Part shown: in pieces, positions 17,332 through 34,952 of the stretch
Numbering within the stretch: the stretch's first letter is position 1
How the letters are laid out: the number at the start of each line of letters is the position of its first letter
Assembly (NCBI GenBank): GCA_949358305.1
Contig: OX442315.1
Location: 16,022,427-16,086,426 of the forward strand
Reading direction: 5' to 3'
Origin: Strigamia acuminata
Lineage: Eukaryota > Arthropoda > Chilopoda > Geophilomorpha > Linotaeniidae
Length of the DNA stretch: 64,000 nt
Notes under the pieces: model-generated
Seen by the model: the letters and a program-made list of their open reading frames with translations, nothing else
The model's database searches: none
Told to the model about the DNA's origin: nothing
Position numbers and translations under genes: made by a program

Positions 17332-18330
17332 TAAATCAAATTGGCTTTTTGTAGAAAAATTTATTTTTAAGCCTTAAGTTTTTCTTCTGAAGGTCTATTT
17401 ATTGCAATTAGAAAACACCATTGTGAAAACTTTTGAAGTATATGGTAGAAACTGGCAGCAGTTTGAAGATGGCTAATGCCAGTATTTGTTATTGGCAGTT
17501 TCCACTAGGTTTTTGGCATGATTCTGAAATCTTAATGATGTTTGTTATCTCATGTGGCCAACATTGAAACTACCATTCAAAAGATCATTGCATAAAACCT
17601 CTTTTCATTTCCATCTGTTATTCCATTTAAAAGAAATAGAAAAACTTTTTCTTATGTATTAAATTTCATTTAAAGTTATTGTAGAAATTATCGTTTGGCT
17701 ATTCCTTTTGGCCAAGAGAAAAACAAGAAAAAAGGCACATTTTGTTTTTTAAAAAACGACCCGTTTATGTAAAAAAAAAGGCCTATTTTTGTAAAAATTG
17801 GCTCGTCTTGTTCGCAGTCGACCCTTCAGACAAAAGATAAATTCAACTTTAACAATTGTCGTAAAGTGATCTTTCCTCATTGGAAAGTATATTGATTCTC
17901 CAACGTCTTTCCATGCATATAAATCTAAATTTTTCCGCAGTGGTGGTGCTTATTACATAATTTACACACAGAAAAACCACGCAAACTCGAATCTCAGTGT
18001 AATGTCACTTTAAGACCTTTGTAAGCTTTGTCTGAAGCCTTTGTCTGAAATTTTTACCGATTTTTGCTAATTTTATCATTTGCACGCATGTATTACAATT
18101 TTTTTTTATATAAATCTTGAAAGTACAATGAACGTCCCTAAATCCCCACTCATGAAAAATCCTGAGTCCGCCATTGATGGCCTTATAATAAGCGCCGCCA
18201 TTTCTAAAAACAAAATTATAAACAGAGCAAACAAACTAACGAATCTGTGACTGTTTTCATGATGAAATTATAAACGAACTAATCTTTCTCTCTTATTATC
18301 CCAAATCTCTCCACAGATAACAAATCCAGA

Positions 18331-19596
18331 ATGAAACACATCGTGATATTTGTCTGTGTTGCTGCATTTATCGCCTTGTGGTTCTCATACACCATTTTAG
18401 ACCACATCCGCAACAAATTCACACATTTCAGGTACCGGTACCAACAAACAAAAACTCCAAAAAATTAATTCCAATTTAAATCCAAATTCTAATAAAATTC
18501 CAATTTTTCCAGTCGCATTGAACGTAATTTCGACACCTCATCATTTTCCACCAATGGCAATTACTCCCAACCACGCGGCCATCACTGCGCAGCTAAAAAA
18601 AACATATTCTTTCTAAAAACCCACAAATGCGCCAGCAGTACCATCCAGAACATACTGATGCGTTTCGGCGAACGAAACGAGCTAAACATGGTTCTACCAC
18701 CCCAAACAAACTACTTGGGCCACCCACAGCTCTTCCGGCGCGACATGGCCATGCCGCTCAAACAAAACGAAACTTTTAACCTATTCTGCCACCACACGCG
18801 CTTCAATCAACCGGAAATCGAATCCCTCATGCCGGAAAACACCGTTTTCCTCACAATTTTACGCGACCCCGTCGCCCTATTCGAATCCCTCTTCGTCTAC
18901 TTCGACCTGCAGAAACATTGGCGCCTAAAACTGGAATCTGTACCCAACGTACCACCGCGCATCCTCCCGCGCGCACATCAGAACCGATTCGGCCAAAACC
19001 AGATGAGTTTCGATTTGGGACTTTCGACGGTAGATTTCAATTCATCCGACGCGGTGCGTCGGTTTATTCGTCGTTTGAGTCGCAGGTTCGACTTCGTCAT
19101 GATTGCGGAGAAGTTTGACGAGTCTTTGATACTTTTGAAGGATCTTTTATGCTGGGACATCGAAGATGTGATTTATTTTCGTCAAAACGCGCGTTTGGAG
19201 AGCGCCAAAGTGCGCATGAATGCTCAATTGGAGGATAAGTTGCGGCGCTTGAACGACGCCGACGACCAACTGTACAAATATTTCAACGATAAGTTTGAGG
19301 AGAAGATCGACAAGTATGGGAGAGAGAAACTCAAGGTGGAAACGGAGGATTTGAGGCGATGGAACTCGAGATGGAAGGATTATTGCGTGGAGCGAGTAGG
19401 CGCGACTAATCGACAAGTTCCACCACAGTTTCGCACCTGGAGTGATAAAGTATTGGGCTTCCATTTACGGCCTGGAATTCACAGTCATTTGTGCGAATCC
19501 ATGGCTAAGACTGAAATCGCATTCACGCGGGATTTAAGGCAACACCAAACGGAGCGACAGAATTCGCCGGCGACGTCTATTTTCGCTTTGTTTTGA
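18331..19596 (+). CDS. Galactose-3-O-sulfotransferase family protein (Golgi type II membrane)
   Basis: It is predicted to transfer sulfate from PAPS to the 3-OH of galactose on glycolipids or glycoproteins in the Golgi. Two exons (18331-18431, 18513-19596) encode 394 residues, the usual size for GAL3ST proteins. A short N-terminal tail (MKHI) and a membrane anchor, IVIFVCVAAFIALWF, give type II topology. The 5'-phosphosulfate loop reads FFLKTHKCASSTIQNIL and the 3'-phosphate-binding region LTILRDPVALFESLFVYF. Both are diagnostic. The downstream part, with FDFVMIAEKFDESLILLKDL and DVIYFRQNAR, also fits the family. Exon 2 is more GC-rich than neighbouring genes. The acceptor (cerebroside or glycan) cannot be told. 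Confidence 0.9.
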
Positions 19597-19837
19597 CTGG
19601 TTTTTGAGTTTACGGGTGTTGCTAAAACCTGAAATGCGAGATTGCGGGATTGTAGGCTCAAACCTGAGCGATTTTCAAGCAAAACTCGCAAGATTCTCTC
19701 ATAATTATTTATTTTTTAATTTTAAAAATGCTCCATTTTATTTCTACGACATATCATATACAGAACAGGAAGTTGTTACAATCAAATGTTTTTTTTTGTG
19801 TTATATTGTGCAGAATTGTTATTAAAAACATGAAAAT

Positions 19838-20134
19838 TCAGGCAAATAAAACATCAAATGCTTTATCCATGTCTTCTTCACTTCCATTGGTCACCCACTC
19901 GAGAAATTCCTCCAAGGATTTGCCACGACCGAGTTCTGGTACAGGTGTTTTGGTTCTCTTGGGAAGCATAATTCGAGTTCGGGGCGCGACCGGTTGGAGT
20001 TTCGATTTCGGAATCGGCGCGAGCGGTTTCACATTTACATCGGTTCGTCTCTTTCTCCGCGGCTTTGCCGTCGCCTTTTTTTCTCCAGTCCGATTCCGAA
20101 GGATATATTCGTACAAAGTCTCATTTGAAGCCAT
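19838..20134 (-). CDS. Uncharacterised 98-aa basic protein
   Basis: This single-exon frame starts MASNETLYEYILRNRTGEKK and ends DMDKAFDVLFA. The middle is basic and proline-rich (PRRKRRTDVNVKPLAP, TRIMLPKRTKTPVPE), followed by a short acidic helix-like tail (SLEEFLEWVTNGSEEDMDKA). I do not recognise the family. It is probably nuclear from its basic composition, which is inference only. Support for a real gene is its ATG start, balanced codon use in an AT-rich region, and its head-to-head position 187 bp from XYLB with a YY1-like site in between. It is convergent with GAL3ST, 241 bp between stops. Confidence 0.6.
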   Translation of the reverse strand: MASNETLYEYILRNRTGEKKATAKPRRKRRTDVNVKPLAPIPKSKLQPVAPRTRIMLPKRTKTPVPELGRGKSLEEFLEWVTNGSEEDMDKAFDVLFA

Positions 20135-20321
20135 TTTGTTCCGAATTTGTTGCGTTTTTCAAAGCGGATGTTTTCCGCGTAACCATGGGAACAAAGATGG
20201 CGGCGCAAACACCTAATCTATAGAGGAAGAGGTTTGTGCGTGAACATGACCAACACCGTGACCTTGTAAACCGGCAGAGCGTAAAGTTCAGTTACAGCTT
20301 GCAGATCAACGATGCCGTAAA
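20135..20321. promoter_or_regulatory. Compact bidirectional promoter with YY1-like AAGATGGCGGC
   Basis: Only 187 bp separate the divergent start codons of the 98-aa gene and XYLB. AAGATGGCGGC at 20193-20203 matches the YY1 activator element found in many metazoan housekeeping promoters. No TATA box is visible. Confidence 0.5.
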
Positions 20322-23831
<3,510 letters not shown>

Positions 23832-24069
23832 AAGTGCATTAACAATCGATTTAACGTTCTTCAACAAATATTTGTACATGGAATCATGGTTTTTAAATTT
23901 TAAAAACGAAAAAAACATGGCTGGGAATTTACAATTTTATCAATTTTGCATTAAAAAGTATTCTGTAATGATAAAACCATTAGTAAGCTGTTAAAAAATG
24001 GAATAAAGTCAATACGAAATGAGAAATAAAAAAAAAATAATAATAAAAACACAAAAATGAAATGTTATA

Positions 24070-26454
<2,385 letters not shown>

Positions 26455-26853
26455 TCATTTCTTCTTTTCTTTACGTTGTTGTTTCATTTTTTTCTTTTCT
26501 TCTCGTTTTCGTTCCTTGTCTTGCAAACTCTGCACTAACTTGTACCCGAAAAAGCCTGGAAAAATACAAAATAAACGTCATTAAACTCGGAATTTTACTT
26601 AAAAAACACAAATTATAAAATAAACAGATTATTTCATTAAATTTGGTGGTTTGAGATGTAAAATTAAGCGTAAAAATTGTAATTTTAGTATATAAAAAAA
26701 GCTAGACATGTGTGAATGTACTGTACTGTACAATACGGTACGGAAATTCATACTTATGAGAGCAATAACGATTATAGCTGGAATGATAAAAATGGAATTG
26801 CTAAATCCGTGTTCTAATAGTCCATCAGGACCGCCGCCGCTCAGATCTACCAT
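26455..26853 (-). CDS. Small single-pass membrane protein with basic coiled tail
   Basis: Two exons (about 26749-26853 and 26455-26557) give about 65 residues. The N-terminal stretch MVDLSGGGPDGLLEHGFSNS is followed by a hydrophobic segment (IFIIPAIIVIALISFFGY). The tail KERKREEKKKMKQQRKEKKK is highly charged and likely helical. The intron is GT-AG and phase-consistent. The layout resembles small integral membrane proteins, but I cannot assign a named family. It is head-to-head with INTS11 across about 645 bp. Confidence 0.7.
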
Positions 26854-27426
26854 GATTTTTCATCTATGAATGGAAGCTTTAACTTGTTTGGCAGCACGAA
26901 CACGTCAACAGTGCGGCTAGAAGATGGATAAGAGAGATTGTGGGTAGCTGAAGGAAGGTACCTAGTATTAATTGGTAGTTTTTATCAAATTGTTTTTTAT
27001 TTTAATGTTTGATGTTTGTTTTTTGGATTTTGATTTTGTTTTTTAATAAATTGTTTGGTTTTTTAATAAATAAAAATTGATAGTTTTGGTATCGTCCTTT
27101 AGTTAGAGAAGGTTTGGGTCACGTGATTGGAGAAATGATGTTCGAAGGGGAAGCTGTTATAGTGTACTTATTGCATAAAATGGAAATTTAATAACTGAAT
27201 GGAAAATGAAAATAACTGATACACCGCAAAAAAATAATATAAAATAAATCTAAAAACAAAAATTTAAAATAAATTTAAAATAATTTTTTTTTCTATTAAA
27301 TTAAATTTTTTTGTTTTATTTATTTATTTTTCGACAATTTTTTTTTTCTTTTCAATTTCTATGTTATCCTTTTAGTTTTTAATTTTTAATTTTCTAATTT
27401 CAAAAAGTAGTTCACAAAATGGCTGG

Positions 27427-27439
27427 CAGATGGCGCCAC
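27427..27439 (-). promoter_or_regulatory. CTCF-like motif CAGATGGCGCCAC upstream of INTS11
   Basis: This is the exact reverse complement of the 13-mer at 9994-10006 and lies about 60 bp upstream of the INTS11 start codon, in the divergent promoter region. It matches much of the CTCF core consensus. Binding is inferred. Confidence 0.35.
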
Positions 27440-27498
27440 CTTCGTAACACATTGACTTTGTCTTTCTGTTATTCCGCTTCGTAATTGTAATTTAAGTA

Positions 27499-30400
27499 AT
27501 GACGGCTGTGAAAATTACACCCCTAGGTAAGTAATTGTTAATTCCAATCATTAAAACTTCGATTAAAATCTATCTTATTATTTTTCGCACCTGTTAGGAG
27601 CCGGCCAAGGTGAGTATTACAAAACAACGAAGAAAATTACAAATGGACGTCTAATCACAAAAATCGAATTAATTCATCACTTTTTAACATCTAGATGTCG
27701 GTCGTAGCTGCATATTGGTCTCTTTCGGTGGCAAAAATGTTATGCTCGATTGTGGAATGCACATGGGATACAACGATGAAGTAAAAAATCGATTACAAAC
27801 AAAAAAATCGACTAAAACGCATATAGTTTCATTTATTTACGAATTATTTGATTTTTCAGAGACGATTTCCGGATTTCTCGTACATTGCTGATGGCGGAGA
27901 CTTAACTGAACATTTAGACTGCGTTATAATAAGCCATTTCCATTTGGATCATTGTGGCGCACTGCCCTTTATGACTGAAATGGTCGGGTACAATGGGCCG
28001 ATTTATATGACGCATCCGACGAAAGCCATTTGCCCCATTTTATTGGTGAATTGATGATGTTTTGTTGGGTTTGTTTGCTTGGTTTTACGGTTTTTTGTTT
28101 GGACAGGAGGACATGCGGAAAGTGGCTGTGGAACGGAAAGGAGAAAGCAATTTTTTTACGTCGCAAATGATTAAAGATTGTATGAAGAAAGTGACTGCGG
28201 TGAATTTACATCAGACAGTTCATGTAAATGATTAATGGTTGGTGGGTGATATGTATTTATTTTTGTTTTGTTTATTCAGGTGGACAGTGAGTTGGAAATT
28301 AAAGCTTACTACGCTGGTCATGTGTTAGGAGCTGCGATGTTTTTGATTCGAGCTGGTGGAACGTCGGTTCTGTATACTGTATGGTTTATTTGAGGGTTGT
28401 TAAGTTTTATTGCTGTCTCCTGGGAAACACATATCGAGGATATTGATTTTATAGTTAAAAAATGTGTTTTAAGATAAAAAAAAAAATTTTAAAGTTGAAA
28501 ATTGCATTTTTAAAGATGAAAATTGCATTTTTTTAAAGATAAAAATGAGTTATTACGACAAAAATGCATTTTTTAAGTCTAAAATTGCATTTTTTTTGGA
28601 TGAAAATGCATTTTTTAAGACGAAAATGCATTTTTTTTAAGACAAAAATTGCATTTTTTTTAAGACAAAAATTGCATTTTTTTTAAGACAAAAATTGCAT
28701 TTTTTTTAAGACAAAAATTGCATTTTTTTTAAGACAAAAATTGCATTTTTTTTAAGACAAAAATTGCATTTTTAAAGAAAACACTGCAATTTTTGGCCGT
28801 AATAATTGCATTTTTGACATTCCCACATTACAAAAATTAAAACCTAACAACCCTTCACTTTTTCCTAGAATCCTAAATAATATTTCTAATATTAATGTTT
28901 AATTCCTAAGGGTGATTATAACATGACACCTGACCGACATTTGGGTGCTGCATGGATCGATAAATGTTACCCCGACGTGCTCATAACAGAATCAACATAC
29001 GCCACAACAATTCGAGATTCAAAACACTGTCGCGAACGCGATTTTTTGAAAAAAGTTCACACATGCATCGAGCGAGGAGGAAAGGTCAATCCCGTCCCAC
29101 TAAAAACCCTAAAAACACATTTCCAAAATCAAAATTAAAATCTCCATTGTATTAATCCAATCCAGGTTCTGATCCCCGTATTTGCTCTCGGCCGGGCGCA
29201 GGAATTATGCATCCTTCTAGAAACCTATTGGGACCGAATGAATTTAAAAGTCCCCGTTTATTTCGCCGTTGGACTAACGGAAAAGGTGAAAACAATCTAA
29301 CGAAAAGTTTAATCTATTCATAAAAATATAAAAATTGCTTTTCAGGCGAATAATTACTATAAAATGTTCATCACGTGGACCAATCAGAAGATAAGAAAAA
29401 CATTTGTACATAGAAACATGTTTGAATTCAGTCATATTAAGGTATGGTTGTTAATTTTATGTAAATTTGTGTGTAAATAATGTTGTTTGCAGCCATTTGA
29501 TAGGGCGTATATGGACAATCCCGGTGCTATGGTTGTTTTTGCGACCCCTGGAATGTTACACGCGGGATTATCGTTGCAAATATTTAAAAAATGGGCGCCG
29601 TTCGAGCAAAATATGCTTATTATGCCTGGATATTGCGTTGCTGGTACCGTAGGATCGAAGATTCTCAATGGGGCGAAGCGAGTTGAATGCGAAGGGCGTC
29701 AAGTTGTAAGAGATTATTTTAAAAAGACGACAATGATAGAAATGGAGTTTAATAATAAATTTTTTTTTTTTTTTTTTTTATTAGATTGATGTAAAGATGT
29801 CGGTACAGTATATGTCTTTTTCGGCACACGCTGATGCTAAAGGAATAATGCAATTGATTCGGCAATGCGAACCTCAAAATGTCGTTTTGGTGCATGGAGA
29901 AGACACTAAAATGGATTTTTTAAAGCAGAAAATTACTCAAGAATTTGGTAAATTAAGAAAAAATGGATTTTGTGGTAGTTGTGATGATTTTTAAAATGAT
30001 TTTTGATGATTTCTGGTTGTTTTTTATTAGTTTTCGTAATTTTCGGGTCGTTTTTGATTATTTTGAATGATTCTGTTTGTTTTTGATCATTTTGAATATT
30101 TTTCTGGTTGTTTTTGATAATATTTGATGATTTTTCGATGATTTTTGATGATTTTTCGATGATTTTTTGATGATTTTTCGATGATTTTTGATGATTTTTG
30201 ATGATTTTTGATGATTTTTGATGATTTTTGATGATTTTTGATGATTTTTGATGAATTTTTGATAAATTTTGATAAATTTTGATAATTTTTGATAATTTTT
30301 TTATGATTTCTGACAATTTTCTGGTTGTTTTAATAATTTTTTATCATTTTATTTTATTTTTTAAATTTTATTTTTAAGGAATTCATTGCTTTAAACCGGC

Positions 30401-31054
30401 AAATGGGGAGACGATAACGATACCGACTAAACCGAAGATTTTCATTGATGTGGCGCTTAAATTGTTAAAAGAAAACTTGAAATCCACTGGCTCATCACAT
30501 TTACACGGTTTACTCGTAAGCAAAGACAACGTAAGTTTGAGAAGAAGAAAATAAATTTGAAACTTTTTTTATATTAATTATTCTCATTTTTAGACGTTAC
30601 GATTATTAGATCCAGAAGTCGCTACGAACGAATTGGGAATAAATTTTCACCAAATTCGTTTTACATCGACAGTAACATTAGAGGATCCTGGAACAAGTAG
30701 TCAGACCGCGAGCCGGATTTATAGAACAATAAGATCGTAAGTTATTTCTTTATTATTAAATTTTAAAAAAATGCAATAAAAATCGGTATTTTTTATAGAA
30801 ATTTAAAGGATTATGCGGTGCAGTTGTTGACTGATGGCTCGATTTCCGTCGATTCTGTTCTAGTCAAGGTTTCCGGGTGTGATGATGACGACAGCAAGAG
30901 CGTCCTGGTTTCATGGGGATATCAAGTAAAACGAAAATATAATAAAAATAAAAATTAGTCATTCATGTTTTTTATTTATTTATTTCGTATTTCGTTGCAG
31001 GATGAAAACCTTGGAAGTTATTTGTTATCGTTAGTCGAAGGATTAAGTTCATAA
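27499..31054 (+). CDS. INTS11: Integrator complex subunit 11 (snRNA 3'-end endonuclease)
   Basis: This is the catalytic metallo-beta-lactamase/beta-CASP endonuclease of Integrator, homologous to CPSF73. Exons join to [20 protein letters not shown], then [18 protein letters not shown], the zinc motif [86 protein letters not shown] and the beta-CASP elements [32 protein letters not shown] and [14 protein letters not shown]. The C-terminal region ends LVEGLSS, TAA. Length is about 590-600 residues, as in the family. A 12-base microexon (27598-27609) encodes the GAGQ turn. Two introns carry tandem repeats. The NSMCE3-like gene follows on the same strand 221 bp downstream. Confidence 0.97.
27598..27609 (+). 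other. INTS11: 12-nt microexon of INTS11
   Basis: GAGCCGGCCAAG is flanked by an AG acceptor and a GTGAGT donor. Joining exon 1 (27499-27526, ending CTAG), this 12-mer and the exon starting ATGTCGG gives the conserved PLGAGQDVGRSC in frame. Skipping it would keep the frame but delete the AGQ turn. Confidence 0.9.
28480..28790. repeat. Tandem repeat in INTS11 intron
   Basis: Units of about 22 bp, AAGACAAAAATTGCATTTTT with extra T residues, are near-identical at 28640-28765 and degenerate upstream. The AAATTGCATTTTT core is related to that of the DPP8/9 arrays. Confidence 0.85.
30110..30310. repeat. 10-bp tandem repeat in INTS11 intron
   Basis: GATGATTTTT is repeated with a 10-bp period (clearest at 30180-30255), a phased T-tract array. 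The preceding 100 bp holds related TTTTTGAT variants. Confidence 0.85.
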
Positions 31055-31275
31055 AATAAAAAATTTATCATAAATAACCTGTAATTTTGACTACATAAAA
31101 TATATTTCATATATTTCATAAATTTCATAAATATTGGGAAACGCAAACAAAACAAATACTAAAAAATAATTGTACAATATCACCGCTTGGTGCAGCACTA
31201 GTTCAATTCAGCCATATTTGATGATGTCATAAATGAAACAGCCAATCCCAGAACAAAAGCTGTCCGCGCTTAAAA

Positions 31276-32696
31276 ATGCCACCAAGAAAGAGGAAACCCC
31301 ATCCAGACGAATCCGTAAGAATTTTAGTATTTCTCTTTGTTGTGTATTAAAAACAGATGTATTTTTATCATTTTTAAGAGCGACGATGAATTCGGGCCGT
31401 CACAGTCGCAATCACAATCCAAATCGCAGTTGTCGGCGGCAGAAGTCAAAAGTCTAGCCGACAGTTTAGCCCATTACATATTCGTCTGTGATCAGAAGAA
31501 ATTACCAATGAAGCAAATAGGTAATAAAGTAATTCCACTGGTTTAATCACAAGTTGATTAAAATACATTTCAGACATGAAGAAACAAGTTTTGAAAGAAA
31601 ACGGCGGTGCAATTAAACAAGTTTTGGAAGAAGCCAAGACTAAGTTGTCGGAAGTAAATAAAATTTACACAATTTGGTGGATAATTAAATTAAATAGTTT
31701 ACGTTTTTAGGTATTCGGTGTGTTATTACAACCCACTGGCAAAAGTGGACAATTTATGTTAATTAATAAGATCCAAGATGAATCCGATGCACCCTTTCTT
31801 AAGCAGTATGAAATGTGATGACAGTCGTACCGCAATATAACGAATTTTTTGTTATAACGAATACTTAAAAATAGCTTGGCTGGTTAAAAAAATTTGATAT
31901 AACGATTCGTTACAACTTAAAACAACTTATAAGAAGGCTCGACTGTTTTGCAACATCAAAAAACATTTAGTAAATATTTTTTATTTATTTTTAGTTCGGA
32001 AGAAGTACTGATTAAAAATTGTCTGCTGTTTATAATACTCAGCGCGATTTATATGAGCGAAAATGTGATGAGCGATGGTAAAACGATGATTTTGATGATT
32101 GATTTCTTTGCTTTTAAAATGATGATTTAACTATTATGACAAAATATGATTATTTACAACGATAATCCTTACTCAATCTAGTTTAAGTCTGATTTAAGAA
32201 GGAAAAAACAATAATTTTAAGTCCTTAAATGTATGAAAACTAATTTTTTTAAAAAAAAATTTCCTTTTATTTTAATAGAACAATTATGGTCGATGTTGAA
32301 AAAGTTTGGAATCGAGCAGGAGTAAGATGAATTCAATTAATAATAAACGACACTAACAAATCATTCATTCCAGTGTTCCACACGTCGAATTTGAAGACGT
32401 AAAGAAATTGATAAACACCGAATATAAACAGCAAATGTATTTAGACATCACTAAAAACACGACCACAGAACCACCGTCGTTCGAGTACCGTTGGGGTCCA
32501 CGAGCACTCCGCGAAATATCGAAAAATGACATACTCGAATTCGTTTGCACCGTAAATCTAAATATCCAAAATTTAATTTTTTAAAAAATATTTTAAATTT
32601 CTTTTTTCTTAATTTTAGTTGTATCCAGACACGACGCCCGAAAGTTGGTTACAACAGTACAAAGACGCACAAACGCCAACCAACTCTACTCAATAA
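31276..32696 (+). CDS. NSMCE3: MAGE-domain protein, NSE3/NSMCE3-like (SMC5/6 complex)
   Basis: Invertebrates usually have a single MAGE gene, the Nse3 subunit of the SMC5-SMC6 DNA-repair complex. Exons read MPPRKRKPHPDES and an SQ-rich linker. The MAGE homology domain follows: LADSLAHYIFVCDQKKLPM, then VFGVLLQPTGKSGQFMLINK, CLLFIILSAIYMSENVMSDE, QLWSMLKKFGI, YLDITKNTTTEPPSFEYRWG and PRALREISKNDILEFVCTLY. It ends NSTQ, TAA. The IILSAIYMSEN and WGPRAL elements are the strongest family markers. A second ATG 43 bases upstream, out of frame, could form an overlapping upstream ORF. One intron holds a short MITE-like element. Convergent with PDHB. Confidence 0.88.
31822..31945. mobile_element. Possible pogo/Tigger-like MITE in NSMCE3 intron
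   Basis: The termini CAGTCGTACCGCAATATAACG and, inverted, CAGTCGAGCC frame a 124-bp segment with repeated TATAACGA motifs, as in pogo/Tigger-type non-autonomous elements. No target duplication is clear. Confidence 0.4.
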
Positions 32697-32965
32697 ATCA
32701 ATTTATTTTCTAAATATTGCTTATCCGTTCCATAATTGCTGTAATTATTACCACACACTTTATTTTTGTACATTTTGATTGAATTAAAATTATCAACAAA
32801 CTGCGGAAAATTCAAATTTTTACAATTTTTTCTTTTAAAGTAAATAAACGGAGACGTGCGGGGGAAACAACTCAATCGTTTACAGCCAAACAAATTCTAC
32901 ATAATTGAAAAAATGACATTTTTTCCCCATTGTATCTTTAAAAACTGACTAGATTTGCTTCCGCT

Positions 32966-34620
32966 TTATACATTAAACATTCTTTTAGCCGCGCGAACTA
33001 CATCGGCGGGAGTTGGCAGAGCATTCGCTTCTAATCCTTTGGTGTACGGCATCGGGACGTCTACACCGGTTATGCGCATGACTGGAGCATCCAAAAAATC
33101 GAAAGCCTCGCCTGGAATCAAACACAAATAAATTTTTAATAATTAATAATTAATTTCAACCCTTTTCTCAAATTACTTTCGATTATAGAGGCACAAATCT
33201 CGGCCCCTATGCCACTACGTGGCCATCCCTGCTCTACGGTGATCAAACGGTTCGTCTTCTTCACGGATTCGATGATCGCGTTGGTGTCCATAGGACGAAG
33301 CGAACGTAGATTAATAACCTACAAATATTTTTTTATAAAAATATTAAAATTTCAATTTTTTTCCCAAACGCACTTCGCAATCGATTCCGGAATTTGCCAA
33401 TTCTTCGGCGGCATCTAAACACGTTTTCACGCTAATCGAATGCGCGGCTAGCGTCAAATGATTTCCTAATTTAAAAAATTAAAATAATTAAAAAAAAATT
33501 AATTTTTGTTTATAATTAATTAATTATTACCAGGTTTTTCAATTTTGGCTTTGCCGATGGGCACTAAAAAGTCTTTGCCCATCGCCTCTGCCGAAACTTC
33601 GAACGAGACACCGTAGAGCATTTCATTCTCCAAGAATACGACTGGATCCGGACTCCTGATCGCGGATTTGAGCAATCCCCTCGCGTCTTCGGCCGAGTAA
33701 GGTGACAACACTTTCAGCCCGGGACAATGACTGTACCAAGCGCCATAACACTGCGAATGTTGCGCAGCAACACCTTGAGCAGCCCCGTTAGGACCACGGA
33801 AAACAATCGGCACGTTAATCTATCAATAAACAACTGATAAATAATTCGGAATCGATTCAAATCAACTCGTACCAATCCTGCTGACATGTAAAACGTCTTG
33901 GCAGCCGAGTTTATCACGTGATCTATTGCTTGCATAGAGAAATTGAAGGTCATAAATTCGCACACGGGTTTGAGGCCGGCCTAGAGAGATAATAAGTTAA
34001 TTAATTAGGTTTTGATGTTGTTGTTTTGTGAATAATTAATCAATTACAAATGCAGCACCAACTGCCATTCCGGTGAAGCCCATTTCGGTGATGGGAGTGT
34101 CGATGACTCTTTTGTCGCCGTATTTTTTCCACAAACCTTTGCTGACCTTTAAAGTAGTCAAAAGTACTGAAATGACCTTTGGTTTTTATTTTATTTTATT
34201 TTTATTTTGTTACTTTGTAGGCGCCGTCGTATTGCGCTACTTCTTCGCCGATCACGAACACTTTTTCGTCTCTTTCCATTTCCTCGTCCAGGGCGGCGTT
34301 GAGGGCATCGCGGAGTAGGACCTGAGATGGAAATTAATTGAAATTAGTTTAAAATATTTCGTTTCTTAATTTTTTTGAAATTGTTTACCTTTGCACTCGT
34401 TCGGGGACTCGTCGACAATCCTCGCGTTGAGACATAACTTGCAACATTCTAAAGAAGAAAAAAAAATTTTTGTAATGTTATTTTTTTATTTTTGAATTAA
34501 TTCAAGTTTAATTTAATTTTTTTTTATTTTTCTTCCATTTCGTGCAGTTTAAATGGAAGTAAATTAAATTCACGGACTTGTAATAGATTGAGTCGTCCGA
34601 CCGACGTCGCCGCAGCCATT
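32966..34620 (-). CDS. PDHB: Pyruvate dehydrogenase E1 component subunit beta, mitochondrial
   Basis: This is the beta subunit of the thiamine-diphosphate-dependent E1 enzyme in the mitochondrial matrix. The first two exons encode a presequence ([14 protein letters not shown], then [14 protein letters not shown]) rich in Ser/Arg/Thr. The mature part starts [20 protein letters not shown]. It continues [20 protein letters not shown] (conserved Glu of the cofactor site), [100 protein letters not shown] and [20 protein letters not shown]. It ends AKRMFNV, TAA. Length is about 355 residues. It is divergent from SLC25A3, another mitochondrial gene, across about 330 bp. Confidence 0.97.
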
Positions 34621-34952
34621 TTGCGAATCCCGCAGCCTGGACTTCCTCACGTTCATTTTACCACAAATAAAAATAAATTAACAAAAAAAGAAACACTTCT
34701 TTTTATTAAAAATTTATTTATTATTAACAGGAAATAATTATTCAACACGAATATAAAAAATCACGAGTCGATCTTGCAAAACAATTTCCAATTATGTAAT
34801 AAATTATCAAATCGATTGGACCAATCGCTGGCCTCCTGTACCACACTTCCTCCAAGTTCTATTCATTGGGACGGCTAGAGGTTACGATATTTTCGGCATT
34901 TTCACCGGTGTAAAATTCTAATATACAGCTTTTTACTTGTAGACTGGTGAAT

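Larger units (their letters stand above)
14564..18330. other. 3.8 kb intergenic region between DPP8/9 and GAL3ST
   Basis: No gene was recognised. The region contains a block of higher GC at about 15110-15460, a hAT-type MITE at 16568-16947 and a TA-flanked MITE at 17139-17331. The rest is AT-rich unique sequence with poly-A/T runs. Confidence 0.6.

Noticed and set aside
19147-19464. 105-codon minus-strand ORF opposite GAL3ST exon 2
   Set aside because: Antisense to a confidently identified sulfotransferase exon with GC-richer codons. Nothing recognisable.
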